NCBI RefSeq assembly: GCF_032452875.1
Contig: NC_083869.1
Coordinates: 82,764,501 to 82,828,500, forward strand
Reading direction: 5' to 3'
Length of the DNA: 64,000 nucleotides
Source of the DNA: Bos javanicus
Lineage: Eukaryota > Chordata > Mammalia > Artiodactyla > Bovidae
Below, in pieces: positions 22,573 to 34,875 of the stretch (position 1 is its first letter; the number at the start of each line of letters is the position of its first letter). The position numbers were made by a program, and so were the translations under genes. The notes beneath the pieces are model-generated. The model worked only from the letters and a program-made list of their open reading frames with translations, did no database searches and was not told the origin of the DNA.

Positions 22573-23582
22573 CACTCTTCTCTTTCACTTTCATCAAGAG
22601 GCTCTTTAGTTCTTCTTCACTTTCTTCCATAAGGGTGGTGTCCTCTGCATATCTGAGGTTATTGATATTTCTCTTGGCAATCTTGATTCCAGCTTGTGCT
22701 TCATCCAGCCCAGAGTTTCTCACGTTGTGCTCTTCATATAAGTTAAATAAGCCGGGTGACAGTATACAGCCTTGATGTACTCCTTTCCCTATTTGGAACC
22801 ACTCTGCTGTTCCACGTCCCATGTTCTAACTGTTGCTTCCTGACCTGCATACAGATTTCTCAAGAGGCAGGTCAGGTGGTCTGGTATTCCCATTTATTTA
22901 AGAGTTTTCCACAGTTTTCTGTGATCCACACAGTCAAAGGCTTTGGCATAGTCAATAAAGCAGAAGTAGATGCTTTTTCTGGAACTCTCTTGCTTTTTTG
23001 ATGATCCAATGGATGTTGGCAATTTTATCTCTAGTTCCTCTGCCTTTTCTAAATTCAGCTTGAACCTGGAAGCTCATGGTTCACATACTACTGAAGTCTG
23101 GCTTGGAGAATTTGAAGCATTACTTTACTAGTGTGTGAGATGAGTGCAATTGTGCAGTAGTCTGAGCATTCTTTGGCAGTGCCTTTCTTTGAGATTGGAA
23201 TAAAAACTGACTTTTTCCAGTCCTATGGCCACTGCTGAGTTTTCCAGATTTGCTGATGTATTGAGTGCAGCACTTTCACAGCATCATCTTTTAGGATTTG
23301 AAATAGCTCAACTGGAATTCCATCACCTCCCCTCACTTTGTTAGTGGCGATTCTTTCTAAGGCCAACTTGACTTCACATTTAAGCATGTCTGGCTCTAGG
23401 TGAGTGATCGTACCATCATGATTATCTGAGTCATTAAGCGCTTTTTGCGTATAGTTCTTCTATGTATTCTTACCACCTCTTCTTAATATTTTTTGCTTCT
23501 GTAGGTCCATATCATTTCTGTCCTTTATTGATACCATCTTTGCATGAAATGTTCCCTTGGTATCTCTAATTTTCTTGAAGAG
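22573..23582 (-). mobile_element. BovB LINE, 5' piece of the split copy
   Basis: Resumes with cactcttctctttcactttc and runs through the RT region to ttcttgaagag, roughly the start of the RT domain. Minus frame 22538-22822 keeps part of the palm, but YADD is changed to YAED. It ends abruptly at 23582, where a second BovB begins in the opposite orientation. Confidence 0.9.
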
Positions 23583-24130
23583 CAATGAAATTAAAAGATG
23601 CTTACTCCTTGGGAGGAAAGTTATGATCAACCTAGATAGCATATTCAAAAGCAGAGACATTACTTTGCCAACAAAGGTCCTTCTAGTCAAAGCTTTGGTC
23701 TTTCCAGTATTCATGAATGGATGTGAAAGTTGGACTACAGAGAAAGCTGAGCACTGAAGAATTGATGCTTTTGAACTGTGATGTTGGAGAAGACTCTTGA
23801 GAGTCCCTTGAACTGCAAGGAGATTCAACCAGTCCATCCTAAATCAAATCAGTCTTGAATATTCATTGGAAGGACTGATGCTAAAGCTGAAACGCCAATA
23901 CTTTGGCCACCTGATGCAAAGAACTGACTCATTTGAAATGACCCTGATGCTGGGAAAGATTGAAGGCAGGAGGAGATGACAGAGGATGAAATGGTTGGAT
24001 GGCATCACTAACTTGATGGACATGAATTTGAGTAAGCTCCAGAAGTTGGTGATAGACAGGGAAGCCTAGCGTGCTGCAGTCCATGGGGTCACAAAGAGTT
24101 GGACATCACTGAGCAACTGAAATGAACTGA
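23583..24130 (+). mobile_element. BovB LINE fragment, head to head with the previous copy
   Basis: Starts at caatgaaattaaaagatgct and is complete at the 3' end (aactgaaatgaactga). It has its own 3' terminus, as does the antisense copy at 20855, so these are two insertions and not one inverted element. Confidence 0.9.
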
Positions 24131-25430
24131 TTAATTTATTTTGTAAATGAATTTTTATTATATTATTAACTTTTATAACTTGAATTTGTGTAATCTATAA
24201 TTTCAGGTGGAGTAAATATCTCAAACAGACCTATTTGTAAAATAATTAAGAGATATTATAAAATAAATTTTTATAAAATATGAGAATTTGCTATTTGATG
24301 TTTATTAATTGTATTGACAACAACTGAGGTTGCTTACTTATTTTCACAGTTTAGAGAGCAGAGTATTAGTTTGGAGATATGAGCATAAATAAATGTGTTA
24401 AAACCAATTTGTCAAGGAAAACATGAACTTTCATTTATTCATGTAATCAAAGTATTCTGTTATTTGACAGTCCTTTCCATTAAGGCTAAATTAAGAATAC
24501 TGCAGAAGGTCATACATTTGTTCTTTGCAAATGTATTTGCTACCAAAAACTAAGAAAAGAGAAACATTTAAAAAGAAAAAAAGAAAAAAATTTAAATATG
24601 TTATACACACAACTAAATGAAAACCATTTCTATATAATACACATATAAATTATTTATGTACTTTCTCAGGTCGTGTTTATGGCTTAAAATTTTGAGGTTC
24701 TCAGTTTTATACATGTGTGTGTTTTTCAAAACTCACTCAAATAAACTTAATATCAATACATTCATCATGATTATTTAAAGACCAAAAAAGTAGATACCTC
24801 CTGGAAAAGTGTCTCTAGAATTGTTTAGATTCGAGGACAGAGGTGATTGTTTTATTATAAATCTTGTATTGTTCTTACTTGTAAATGATTTAGTACTTTT
24901 AAATAAAGAAAGAAGATTCAGAGACATGTACAAAGTGCAGTATTGAAGTAAATTAAATAATAAGAAGAAAGTTTTGTAGGCAGATGTGGTGAGCCTTTAA
25001 ATACACTACTCTAATAGAAATAATTGATTTTTTAAATTGCATGTTTTCATCCTTTTGCTTTCCTGAGTATCTGGCCTTTGCCCTGGACTATCCTAGGTGT
25101 CCATCTGCTTTGAAGAAGATTAAAATTTGTTACAGCTTGGATGAAAGGAGAAATGCCCAAGCAATATTAATTTTCTGACATTCAAATTGGATTATACACA
25201 AGCCAATAGCTTTGCAAGACAGGCTATTATCTTGAGAACAAATTTTCCAAATTCCTTTATTCTTCTTTCCCATATCAACAACTGTACTCTAGAGAACTAA
25301 AATAAATAAATAAATTTCCTTGTAGCCAAGAGAGGATGTGGGATTCACTATCAGCTAAGCAAAAAGAACAGAAGACAACTGAAAGCAAATTTAACTGCTT
25401 TCACAGCTTGAAAGTATTGAGAAATTCATG
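24131..25430. other. AT-rich stretch without recognised gene or repeat
   Basis: No coding frame and no named repeat. Small homopurine patch at 24570-24590. Confidence 0.45.
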
Positions 25431-25644
25431 CGTGCAAAGTCATTTCAGTCGTGTGTGACTTTTTTCAACTCTAGGACTGTAGCCTGCCAGGCTCTTCTGT
25501 CCATGGGATTCTCCAGTCAAGAATACTGGACTGGTTGCCATGCCCTCCTCCAGGGGATCTTCCCAACCTAGGGACTGAACCTACATCTCCTGTGGCTACT
25601 GCGCTGCAGTCAGATTCTTTACTGCTGAACCACCAGGGAAGCCC
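25431..25644 (-). mobile_element. Bov-tA SINE
   Basis: Antisense copy from cgtgcaaagtcatttcagtc to the reversed tRNA head ending accagggaagccc. Confidence 0.88.
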
Positions 25645-26737
25645 AAAATACATACTGGTTTCACAGTCAGGAATAAAAAAAAGCAGAATATGAGAATTGT
25701 GAGTTACATTTGCAGCTATACAGGAGGACTGTAGCATGGGAGACAGCATTTCAGATGGCTCTGAGGAACTGCTCGAGGTGAGAGGGAATCGGTACATATG
25801 TGATTTTGGAGAAGGAGGACACTTGCAGTCAAGCACACATTTTGTCAGAAGGTCACTGTTAGGCCCAAGGGGCAGATGTCTCCAGTAATTATTTTAGTGC
25901 TTTTCTAGATAACAGAATATACAAACATTTGGGCTCATAAAAATCTGAAAATATCTATCTATAATTCTTTCTGCCAGTTTTTCCCAGAGCATGGAGTGCC
26001 CCATTCCTGATCTCCACCCTGAACTTCTTTCAGGATATATTGAAAGTCAGTGACAGCAGGGGCCAGTGAATTAATCCTTGTAGAGGCAAATAGTAAGAGA
26101 TGATTTTTAGTTGGCAGCACACATTTTTCAAAAGAGAGTGAAGGTTTTCATGAGTAAAAGAACTTCTGAGAGCAAAGAGAGGTGCAAATGGCCCTGCAGT
26201 TTAGGATCTGAAAAGAGACCCCTCCCTTCACAACCAACAGCTATCCACAGTGGGCCACAGCAATATTGCAGCAAAGTATATGATCATGCAGAGGTAAGCT
26301 CTAAGGTTTAGCTCTCTTAAGTTGCCTCTGACTTTTTGGTAATAAAAGAGATTGCAGAATTCCACAAGAGTTAGAGGGGATCTCCAGCAAGAAACCAAGA
26401 TGACACCAAGTCAGCCGGGAAGGGAAAACTATCCAAATGACTAAGAACTTTTATTGCAATTAGACACTGTTTACAAAAAGGATTAAGTTAATTATTAATT
26501 CAAAGATAATTTATAATTTGTGGGATTCAACATTATTTGTCTCCTTGTGAGCTAGTAAACAGATGAGGGTGCAGGAAGAAGGCCAAATAAATCATAGAAA
26601 AATTTGGTTTTTAATAACAGTTTTCTGAACATTTGACTTTTAATCGAGGTAAAATTTGCACTCACTATATTCTCATTTTTAACCTCATTTCCTACCACAT
26701 ATTAAAGATCTATACCTTTTTCTATAACCATTCAACA
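25645..26737. other. Less AT-rich stretch, possible decayed LTR-type repeat
   Basis: About 25700-26400 is richer in GC than its surroundings and contains AATAAA at about 26341, but no TATA-LTR structure could be fixed. It may be an old LTR or ERV internal fragment; this is a weak guess. No host exon seen. Confidence 0.3.
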
Positions 26738-26762
26738 TTTAAAGAAATATTCAAGCTAACAT

Positions 26763-27044
26763 TGGAAAAGGCAATGGCAACCCAATCCAGAATTCTTGCC
26801 TGGAAAATCCCATGGGTGGAGGAGCCTGGTAGGCTACAGTCCATGGGGTCTTGAAGAGTCAGACATGACTGAGCGACTTCACTTTCACTTTTCCCTTTCA
26901 TGCATTGGAGAAGGAAATGGCAACCCAGTCCAGAGTTCTTGCCTGGAGAATCCCAGGGACAGAGGAGCCTGGTGGGCTGCCCTCTATGGGGTCACACAGA
27001 GTTGGGCACGACTGAAGCAACTTAGCAGCAGCAGCAGCAGCAGA
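26763..27044 (+). mobile_element. BOV-A2 SINE
   Basis: Two Bov-A monomers and an AGC tail (about 27026-27042). Perfect 10-bp duplication aagctaacat at 26753-26762 and 27045-27054. Confidence 0.93.
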
Positions 27045-27620
27045 AAGCTAACATACAATTGCACTCATTTCACATGCTAGCAAGATAATGCTCAAAAGTC
27101 TCCAAGCTAGGCTTAAACAGTACATGAACTAAGAACTTCCAAATGTACAAGCTGGATATAGAAAAGACAGAGGAACCAGAGATCAAATTGCCAAAATCTG
27201 TTGGATCATAGAAAAAGCAAAATAATTCAAGGAAAATATCTACTTCTGTTTTATTGACTACGCTAAAGCCTTTGATTGTGTGGATCACAACAAACAGTGA
27301 AAATTCTTAAAGAGACTAGATCACCTTACCTGACTCCTGAGAGTCAAAAGTTTGTATCGGACATGAAAAAACATACTGGCTCAAATAGGAAAAGGAGTAC
27401 GTCAAGGCTGTATATTGTCAGCCTGCTTATTTAAGTTATATGAAGAGTGCATCATGTGAAATGCTGGGCTGGATGAAGCACAAGCTGGAATCAAGATTGC
27501 CAGGAAAATATTAATAACCTCAGATATGCAGATTACACCACTCTAATGGCAGAAAGCGAAGAGAAACTAAAAAGCCTCTTGAAGAAGGTGAAAGAGGAGA
27601 GTGAAAAGCTGGCTTAAAAC

Positions 27621-28300
27621 TAGAACTGCCTTATGATCCAGCTATCCCACTGCTGGGCGTACACACTGAGGAAACCAGAAGGGAAAGAGACACGTGTACC
27701 CCAATGTTCATCGCAGCACTGTTTATAATAGCCAGGATATGGAAGCAACCTAGATGCCCATCAGCAGATGAATGGATAAGAAAGCTGTGGTACATATACA
27801 CAATGGAGTATTACTCAGCCATTAAAAAGAATGCATTTGAATCAGATCTAATGAGGTGGATGAAACTGGAGCCTATTATACAGAGTGAAGTAAGCCAGAA
27901 AGAAAAACACCAATACACTATACTAATGCATACTTATGGAATTTAGAAAGATGGTAACGATAACCCTGTATATGAGACAGCAAAAGAGACAATGATGTAT
28001 AGAACAGTCTTTTGGACTCTGTGGGAGATGGGGAGGGTGGGATGATTTGGGAGAATGACATTAAAATATGTATAATATCATATATGGAACAAGTCGCCAG
28101 TCCAGGTTCAATGCACGATACTGGATGCTTGAGGCTGGTGCACTGGGACGATCCAGAGGGAGGGTATGGGGAGGGAAGAGGGAGGAGGGTTCAGGATGGG
28201 GAACACATGTATACCTGTGGCGGATTCATTTCGATGTTTGGCAAAACCAATACAATATTGTAAAGTAAAGTTTAAAAATAAAATAAAATTTAAAAAAAAA
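27621..28300 (+). mobile_element. Artiodactyl L1 (L1_BT type) nested in BovB
   Basis: 5'-truncated sense copy: C-terminal ORF2 coding sequence (frame 27704-27946, ending MHTYGI), a 3' UTR with a G-rich region (28010-28200) and an A-rich tail (28270-28300). Inserted at a TTAAAAC site of the BovB (27614-27620), a typical L1 endonuclease target. It is the opposite-strand relative of the L1 at 21547. Confidence 0.92.
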
Positions 28301-28980
28301 ACGCAACATTCAAAAATTGAAGATCATGACATCTGGCCTCATCACTTCATGGCAAATAAATGGGGAAACAATGGAAACAGTGACAGACTTTACTTTCTGG
28401 GGCTGCAAAATCACTGTGGATGGTGACTGCAGCTATGAAATTAAAAGACACTTGCTCCTTGGAAGACAAGTTATGACAAACCTAGACAGCATATTAAAAA
28501 GCAGAGACATGACCTTGCCAACAAAGCTCCATCTAGTCAAAGCTATGTTTTTTTCAGTGGTCATGTATGGATGTGAGAGTTGGACTATAAAGAAAGCTGA
28601 GCACTGAAGAATTGATGCTTTTGAACTGTGGCATTGTAGAAATCTCTTGAGAGTCTCTTGGACTGCTAGGAGATCAAACCAGTCAAATTAAAAGAAATCA
28701 ACCCTGAATATTCATTAGAAGAACTGATGCTGAAGCTGAAATTCCAATACTTTGGCCACTTGATATGAAGAGCCAACTCATTGGAAAAGACGCTGATGCT
28801 GGTAAAAGTGAAGGCAGGAAGAGAACGAGATGACAGAGGATGAAATGGTTGGATGGCATCACCAACTCAATGGACATGAGTTTGAGCCAGCTTCAGGAGA
28901 TGGTGAAGTACAGAGAAGCCTAGCTTGTTACAGTCCATGGGGGTCACAAAAAATTGGATACAACTTAGTGACTGAACAAC

Positions 28981-29304
28981 AAGAATAATTTTCACCCTTT
29001 TGTTTCTTTATATTCCTCTTGATTTTTATACTTTTCCTGTAATCTGACTTTTGATCACATACCATTCTCTATAGTTTCCCAACACACTCCCCAAAATAGA
29101 AGAGACTATTTTTTTTGAAAATTGGCAAAGAAAGAACTTGAAAGTAATTATTTGAAAATTATTTTATTTTCTGTTTACCATAATTGTGGATTATTTTCTT
29201 TGTGTTGATTAGATAAAATATGTTTGGACAATTAGAAGCACTTTTTAATTAATTAGAATATGGTATCTTATAAAAGTGTTCATTAAAATCTAGTATCCAA
29301 GAAT
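28981..29304. other. AT-rich spacer, nothing recognised
   Basis: No gene or named repeat. Confidence 0.4.
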
Positions 29305-29522
29305 GGTTTCCCAGGTGGAACTAGTGGTAAAGAACCTGTCTGCTGATACAGGATATGTACAAGACAAGGATTAGATATCTGGATTGGGAAGACCTAGAGA
29401 AGGAAATGGCAACTCACTCCAGTATTGTTGCCTGGAGAATCTCATGGAAAGAGAAGCTTGGAGGACTACAGTCCATGGGGTTACAAAGACTCAGAGACAA
29501 CTGAAGCAACTTAGCACAGCAC
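29305..29522 (+). mobile_element. Bov-tA SINE, diverged
   Basis: tRNA head at ggtttcccaggtggaactag, body to gcaacttagcacagcac. More substitutions than the other copies. Confidence 0.85.
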
Positions 29523-30939
29523 AAAGTATGTAGTCTTATATGAGCATTACTGAATTCTAGCTTTCCTACAACTCGCTCACAGGCATGAAACCCAAAACTT
29601 ACTGTCTTTTAGCTCTTGACAAATTTCTGAGAGAAGAAACAATATCAAATGAAAAGCTTATTCATGAATTTACTTGTTCCTTCATGAGTTTTATGTTACT
29701 TTAGTTTTAAGTACCATTATTAAATATCTGTACAGTTAGAAATAGAGCAAACATTAAAGCAGGAAGCCACAAAATACCTCTACTTGAGTCAGAGATTTGT
29801 GCTGGTAATGTTTTTTCAAAGTCAATATAAATTTAACTTCTCTTGACAGACTTCATTAACTTCATTTAAAAAATAAGTAAAATATTTTGTTATGCACTTA
29901 CTCTAACAACAATGCCCCAGTTTCAATAAATTTGAGCACCTCCTCTCCTTCCAGCCCTAAGCAGAATCTTTATCATGTTTTTTATTCTCCTCAGGTTGTC
30001 ACATGTTAATAATTCCTGTTGATACATCTTGAAGACATTGTGATTGCAACTTATGAAACTATCATTATAAAAAATGCAAATTCCATGCAAGAATGGCAAT
30101 CCAGATGTTCATAGAGCCACCAGCATGCCATAAAAGAGCTCAGATGTATAAAGAGGCAGTCAATTTAGTCACTTCCATAACTAAGGACATACTTTGTCAC
30201 CAGGCACCGAAGTAGCTTTGTTCATTACCATCATCTCACAAAATGTCACCAGGCTTCCAGACCTTGATTCTTCAGAGGTAAGAAACTGAATGGATAACCA
30301 ATACCAAAGCCCAACTCTATTGACTTCCTTGAATTTCAGTTTTGTTCTGTTTATCTCCAAAGTAAAAGTATTTGTTGAGATTGAACTTCAAGTCTTTAAA
30401 GTCTGTGTGTGAGTGTATAAGTACATGTATATGCTTATGTGTATGTGCATGTGCTGGTATATGTGTGCAAGTATTTTTGTGTGGGGATGATAATAGATTT
30501 ATTAATAGTTTTGCCTGTTTTGCTCATCTCCAAATCAGTGTTTAAACCCCTGGACCAGTTCTGAAATATTTTAATTTCAATTTTGGGGGGGGTTCTTTTT
30601 GTGTATAGAATAATTGTTGTTTTTCAGGGCACAATTTTCTCAAATTAAAAATTTCAATCATTATTAAAGTTGAAAGCTGTTGGATGTTTTACATATTTCT
30701 CTGGTTTTGTTTCATTTTGTATTCTACATGGCCCTCTTTATTACAATAACAAAGATCTGAAGACTAGGTTTTGACCAAAGATAAAATAAATGCGTGCTTA
30801 TTCCATCGTCAACAATCTCTTGAATAACTTGTCCCTTTTCAGGTTTCACAAAATATGAATAGCTATTTTCTATAGCTTCGATAAAATATATTTTTATAAC
30901 ATTATCACTAGGCTATTCAATGCACTTAAAATAATAAAT
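29523..30939. other. AT-rich stretch with a TG-rich segment
   Basis: No gene recognised. A diverged TG/TA-rich segment lies at about 30403-30482 and a G7 run at 30584-30590. Confidence 0.45.
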
Positions 30940-31865
30940 GTTATTTAGAGCAGTTTTAGGTCCACAGCAAAATTGAGTAAAAGGTAAAAGAGAGCTTTAT
31001 TGTACCTTCTGCCCACAATCCCCATGCAACTTCTCCCACTATCAATCTCCCTCACCAGAGTAATACATTTATTAAAATCAATGAACATTTGTTGACATAC
31101 TTTTATCACTCAAAGTCCATAGTTCACATTGGAGTTCACTGTTGTTATTGTACATACTATGAATTTGACAGATGTACCATAAAAAGTATCTACCATTACA
31201 ATAGCCATTCTAAATATCCCTGTGCAAAGTTTTTGGGTTTTTTTCATTTGTTTGTGTTTGTGTGGTTTTTTTTTTGGTAATAAAAACAGATAACATGAGA
31301 TCTTCACTTTTAACAAAATTTTAATTATGCAGTACAATATTGTCAATATCAACAATGTACAACAAATATAAAAAACCTATTAACCTTGCATAATTGAAGC
31401 TTTATTCCCATTGTACAGCCTTATCTATTTACACTTACTAATAGGTAATATCAACAATCAATATACTTTCTAATTCTATGAGTTTGACTATTTTTGATAC
31501 CTTATGTAAATGGCTTATTTTATTTTGTATAATTTTCTCTATGTCTACTCACTTCGTGTGTAGCAGAATTTCCTACTTGTTTATGGCAGAATAATATTAT
31601 GTTATATCTATATACCTATATACACACATATATGTATAACACATGTATAATACACATATGTGTGTATACACACATATGTACATACACACATGCTACATTT
31701 TTAATCCTTTGTCCAATGATGGACATTTAGCTAGTTTCTATGTCTAACTATCATGAATAAAGCTGCAACAAACATTGAGTGCATATATCTCTGTAATTTT
31801 TTTTTTCAATAAATACTCAGGAGTGAGATTGCTATATCACATGTTAACTTTAATTTTAATAGTGA
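30940..31865 (-). mobile_element. Old L1 3' region (L1M type)
   Basis: Antisense of an old L1 3' UTR and ORF2 end. Blocks gagcagttttaggtccacag (30948-30967), actcaaagtccatagttcac (31108-31127) and the caataaatactcaggagtga region (31807-31826) occur in the right order. Interrupted by a TA/TG microsatellite at 31605-31692. Confidence 0.65.
31605..31692. repeat. Palindromic TATG/CATA microsatellite
   Basis: Alternating purine-pyrimidine sequence of tatata, cacacatatatg, tgtgtatacacac units. It is self-complementary in several places. Confidence 0.7.
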
Positions 31866-31871
31866 AACAAC

Positions 31872-33770
31872 TGAGCTATTTAAAATCCTAAAACATGATA
31901 CTGTTAAAGTTCTTCTATCAATATGTCAACAAATTTGAAAACTCAGCAGTGGCTACAGGACTGGAAAAGTTCTGTTTTCATTCCAATCCTAAAAAAGGTG
32001 ATGCCAAAGAATGTTCAAACTACCATACAATTGTGCTTATTCCACATGGTAGCAAGGTAATGCTCAAAATCCTTCAAGCTAGGTTTCAGCAGTATGTGAA
32101 CCGAGAACTTCTAGATGTAAAAGCTGGGTTTAGAAAAGGCACAGGAATCAGAGGACAAATTGCCATGGTACACTGGATCACAGAGAAAGCAAGGGAATTC
32201 CATAAAAACGTCTAGTTCTTCTTCATTGACTACACTGAAGCCCCTATAGTCAAAGCTATGGTTTTGCCAGTATTCATTTACAGATGTGAGTTGTGATAGC
32301 TTATGGTGAATGATGTCGGATTCATGATCTCTGAAGAAGATTTAGCTTTGGGACCAGGGACCAGGCTAGATCACTCAAGAGCATTTGTGTAGCAGCATTT
32401 TATTAAAGTGAAAAAGGGACAGAGAAAGATTCTGACATAGACATTAAAAGGGGGATGGAGAGTGCCCCCTTCACTATTCTTTAGCAAGTCTTTATATATT
32501 TATTAAATTAGTTATTACAATAAATCAAAAGAACATCTCAAGTTTGTAAAAATTATATGAGACCCACTTCCACAATTTACATTTCAGGATAACAGGATTA
32601 AAACTTAATAATAGAAAGATCCTACCAGACTCACTTCCATAATATACATTCTAAGATATCAGCATTAGTTAGAAGGTTTTCAAGAAGGAGAATGTGTCCT
32701 CAAGCAGGATACATTGTTGTTATATCACAACAAACTGTGGAAAATTCTTAAACAGATGGGAATACCAGACCACCTGACCTGCCTCCTGAGAAATCTGTAT
32801 GCAGGTCAGGAAGCAACAATTAGAACTGGACATGGAACAACAGACTAGTTCCAAATAGGAAAAGAAGTATGTCAAGGCTGTATATTGTCACCCTGCTTAT
32901 TTAATTTATATGCAGAGTACATCATGAGAAATGCTGGACAGGATGAAGCATAAGCTGGCATCAAGAATGCTGGGAGAAATATCAATAACCTCACATATAC
33001 AGATGACACCACCCTTCTGGCAGAAAGCGAAGAAGAACTAAAGAGCCTCTTGATGAAAGTGAAAGTGGAGAGTGAAAAAGTTGGTTTAAAACTCAACATT
33101 CAGAAAACGAAGATCATGGCATCTGGTCCCATCACTTCATGGCAAATAGGGAGACAGTGGAACCAGTGACAGACTTTACTTTTGTGGCTCCAAATTCACT
33201 GCAGATGGTGACTGCAACCATGAAATTAAAAGACACATGCTCCTTGGAAGAAAAGTTATGACCAACACAGACAGCTTATTAAAAAGCAGAGACATTACTT
33301 TGCCAACAAAGGTCTGTCTAGTCAAAGCTATGGCTTTTCCAGTAGTCATGGATGGATGAGAGATTTGGTCTATAAAGAAAGCTGGGTGCCAAAGAATTGA
33401 TGTTTTTGAACTGTGATGTTGGAGAAGACTCTTGAGAGTCCCTTGGACTTCAAGGAGATCCAACCAGTCCATCCTAAAGGAAATCAGTCCTGAATATTCA
33501 TTGGAAGGATTGATGCTGAAGCTGAAACTCCAGTACTTTGGCCACCAGATGCAAAGAACTGACTCATTTTAAATGACCCTGATGCTGGGAAAGATTGAAG
33601 GAAGGAGGAGAAGGGGATGACAGAGGATGATATGGTTGGATGGCATCAGCAACTCAATGGACATGAGTTTGAGTGAATTCTGAGGGTTGGTGATGGACAG
33701 GGAGGCCTGGCGTGTTGCAGTCCATGGCATTGCAAAGAGTCGGCCATGACTGAGGAACTGAACTGAACTG
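31872..33770 (+). mobile_element. BovB LINE broken by an LTR and rearranged
   Basis: Left part 31872-32291: RT N-terminal region (frame 31895-32215), then at about 32243 a jump to a short piece (32244-32291) that belongs near the RT C-terminal end. Right part 32730-33770: resumes at acaaactgtggaaaattctt and runs to the 3' end. The stretch therefore is not a simple copy with an insertion; part of it is out of order. The RT is not functional. Confidence 0.85.
32292..32729 (-). mobile_element. Solo LTR of an ERV, no target duplication
   Basis: A 438-bp unit with complementary ends, TGTGATAGC on the left and TATATCACA on the right, so TG...CA on either strand. On the minus strand a TATA box (complement of 32490-32498) precedes an AATAAA (complement of 32398-32403) by about 90 bp, followed by a U5-like segment. 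No gag, pol or env adjoins it. The 5-6 bp on each side (gtgagt/acaaac) do not match. Family not assigned. Confidence 0.7.
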
Positions 33771-33789
33771 GATGGAGTTTAAACAGTGT

Positions 33790-33869
33790 TTGTTTGTTGT
33801 GTAATCATCAGTTCCAAGCTTAAAGACAAAAAAAAAAAAAATTGTTGTATGTGACTAAGACTAAGGAAT
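33790..33869. repeat. Direct repeat A, left copy
   Basis: About 80 bp around gtaatcatcagttcca, a poly-A run and gactaagactaaggaat. A near-identical 73-bp copy in the same orientation is at 37064-37136. Confidence 0.8.
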
Positions 33870-34459
33870 GAAGAGATTAAAAAAAAAGAGAGAGAGAGAG
33901 ACATTTGTCCTTTCCTCTTCCTTGAGAATTCCAGACCCCTATCTCATCAGGGACCCCCATACTTCTTATCCACCTGCCTAGGAACTGACTCTCTCATTCC
34001 TCCCTTTTCTTTTAGGAAAGTATGTTGCCAAGGGAAAGAGGTGCTGTTTTTCTTCCATAAACTACTTCCAGCTGTTGAGGGGCATCATCCCTAAATTGTT
34101 GAGGCAACATATTCTCCTAACCCTCATATTGAGTGTCTCTGATCCAGGGGCCCCAAGTAATAGTTGGAGGAGGCTGTAGCACTCGTAGGAGCTTGAAAAC
34201 CATTTGTAACTTAAAAGCCTTCAGACAATTAGAAACAAATCCCATTTTTACAGTTACAGATGTAAGGCAAAATAGTCATTAAACCAAGTTAAAATATAAT
34301 CAAAATGAAAAGTCACATTATGTCCATAGTTAAGGTACAATATGTTATAGCAGTCCATCTGAGGATTGTTAGATGTCATCAGATCAAGAAGAGGTATTTG
34401 CAAAGCTGAAGAAAGTACTTTCCTTGAAGCAGAGAAAGCCACCATGTTAAGCCTTTAAT

Positions 34460-34577
34460 GAAGAGAAGAGTGAGGAGAGGAGGAGAGTGAGGAGAGGAGG
34501 AGAGTGAGGGGAGAGTGAGGAGAGGAGGAGAGTGAGGAGAGGAGGAGATTGAGGAGAGTGAGGAGATGAGGAGAGTG
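34460..34577. repeat. Purine minisatellite, about 17-bp units
   Basis: About seven units of gagagtgaggagaggag with small variations; one strand is almost pure purine over about 118 bp. Confidence 0.85.
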
Positions 34578-34875
34578 CTTAGCAGACCCAGCAATTAGAC
34601 AGATTGTGGAATGCAGCCTAGGAATGAGTCCAGACCGAAAGACATTGTCTTAAGGGTCAAATGGCAGACTGAGGACCTTTGGAGTCAGCAGAAGCAAGCC
34701 CACCTAGATTCTCAGTCCCATCTCAGTTACTGGCTCAAACAGTAGCTTGTTTGACTCAAAGGCTGGGTCAGGAATTAACCTCTCAGTAATGCCTGTTGAA
34801 AAGTTAAAGGTGAGGTACATAATTAATTTTAAGGCTTCAGGACCTATGACAATATTTGTGCACAAAAACAGTCTG

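Larger units (their letters stand above)
26738..28980 (+). mobile_element. BovB LINE carrying a BOV-A2 and an L1
   Basis: Three BovB pieces in consensus order: about 26738-26752 (caaagaaatattc-type), 27055-27620, and 28302-28980 with a decayed 3' end (agtgactgaac). The first break is a BOV-A2 with a 10-bp target duplication, the second an L1. The RT region is heavily mutated: the palm reads YADYT in place of YADDT near 27528 and the frame is broken many times. Decay is greater than in the copies at 7222 or 41897. Confidence 0.88.

Noticed and set aside
20855..24130. Twin-priming (5' inversion) of a single BovB
   Set aside because: Both arms contain a BovB 3' terminus; twin priming gives only one.
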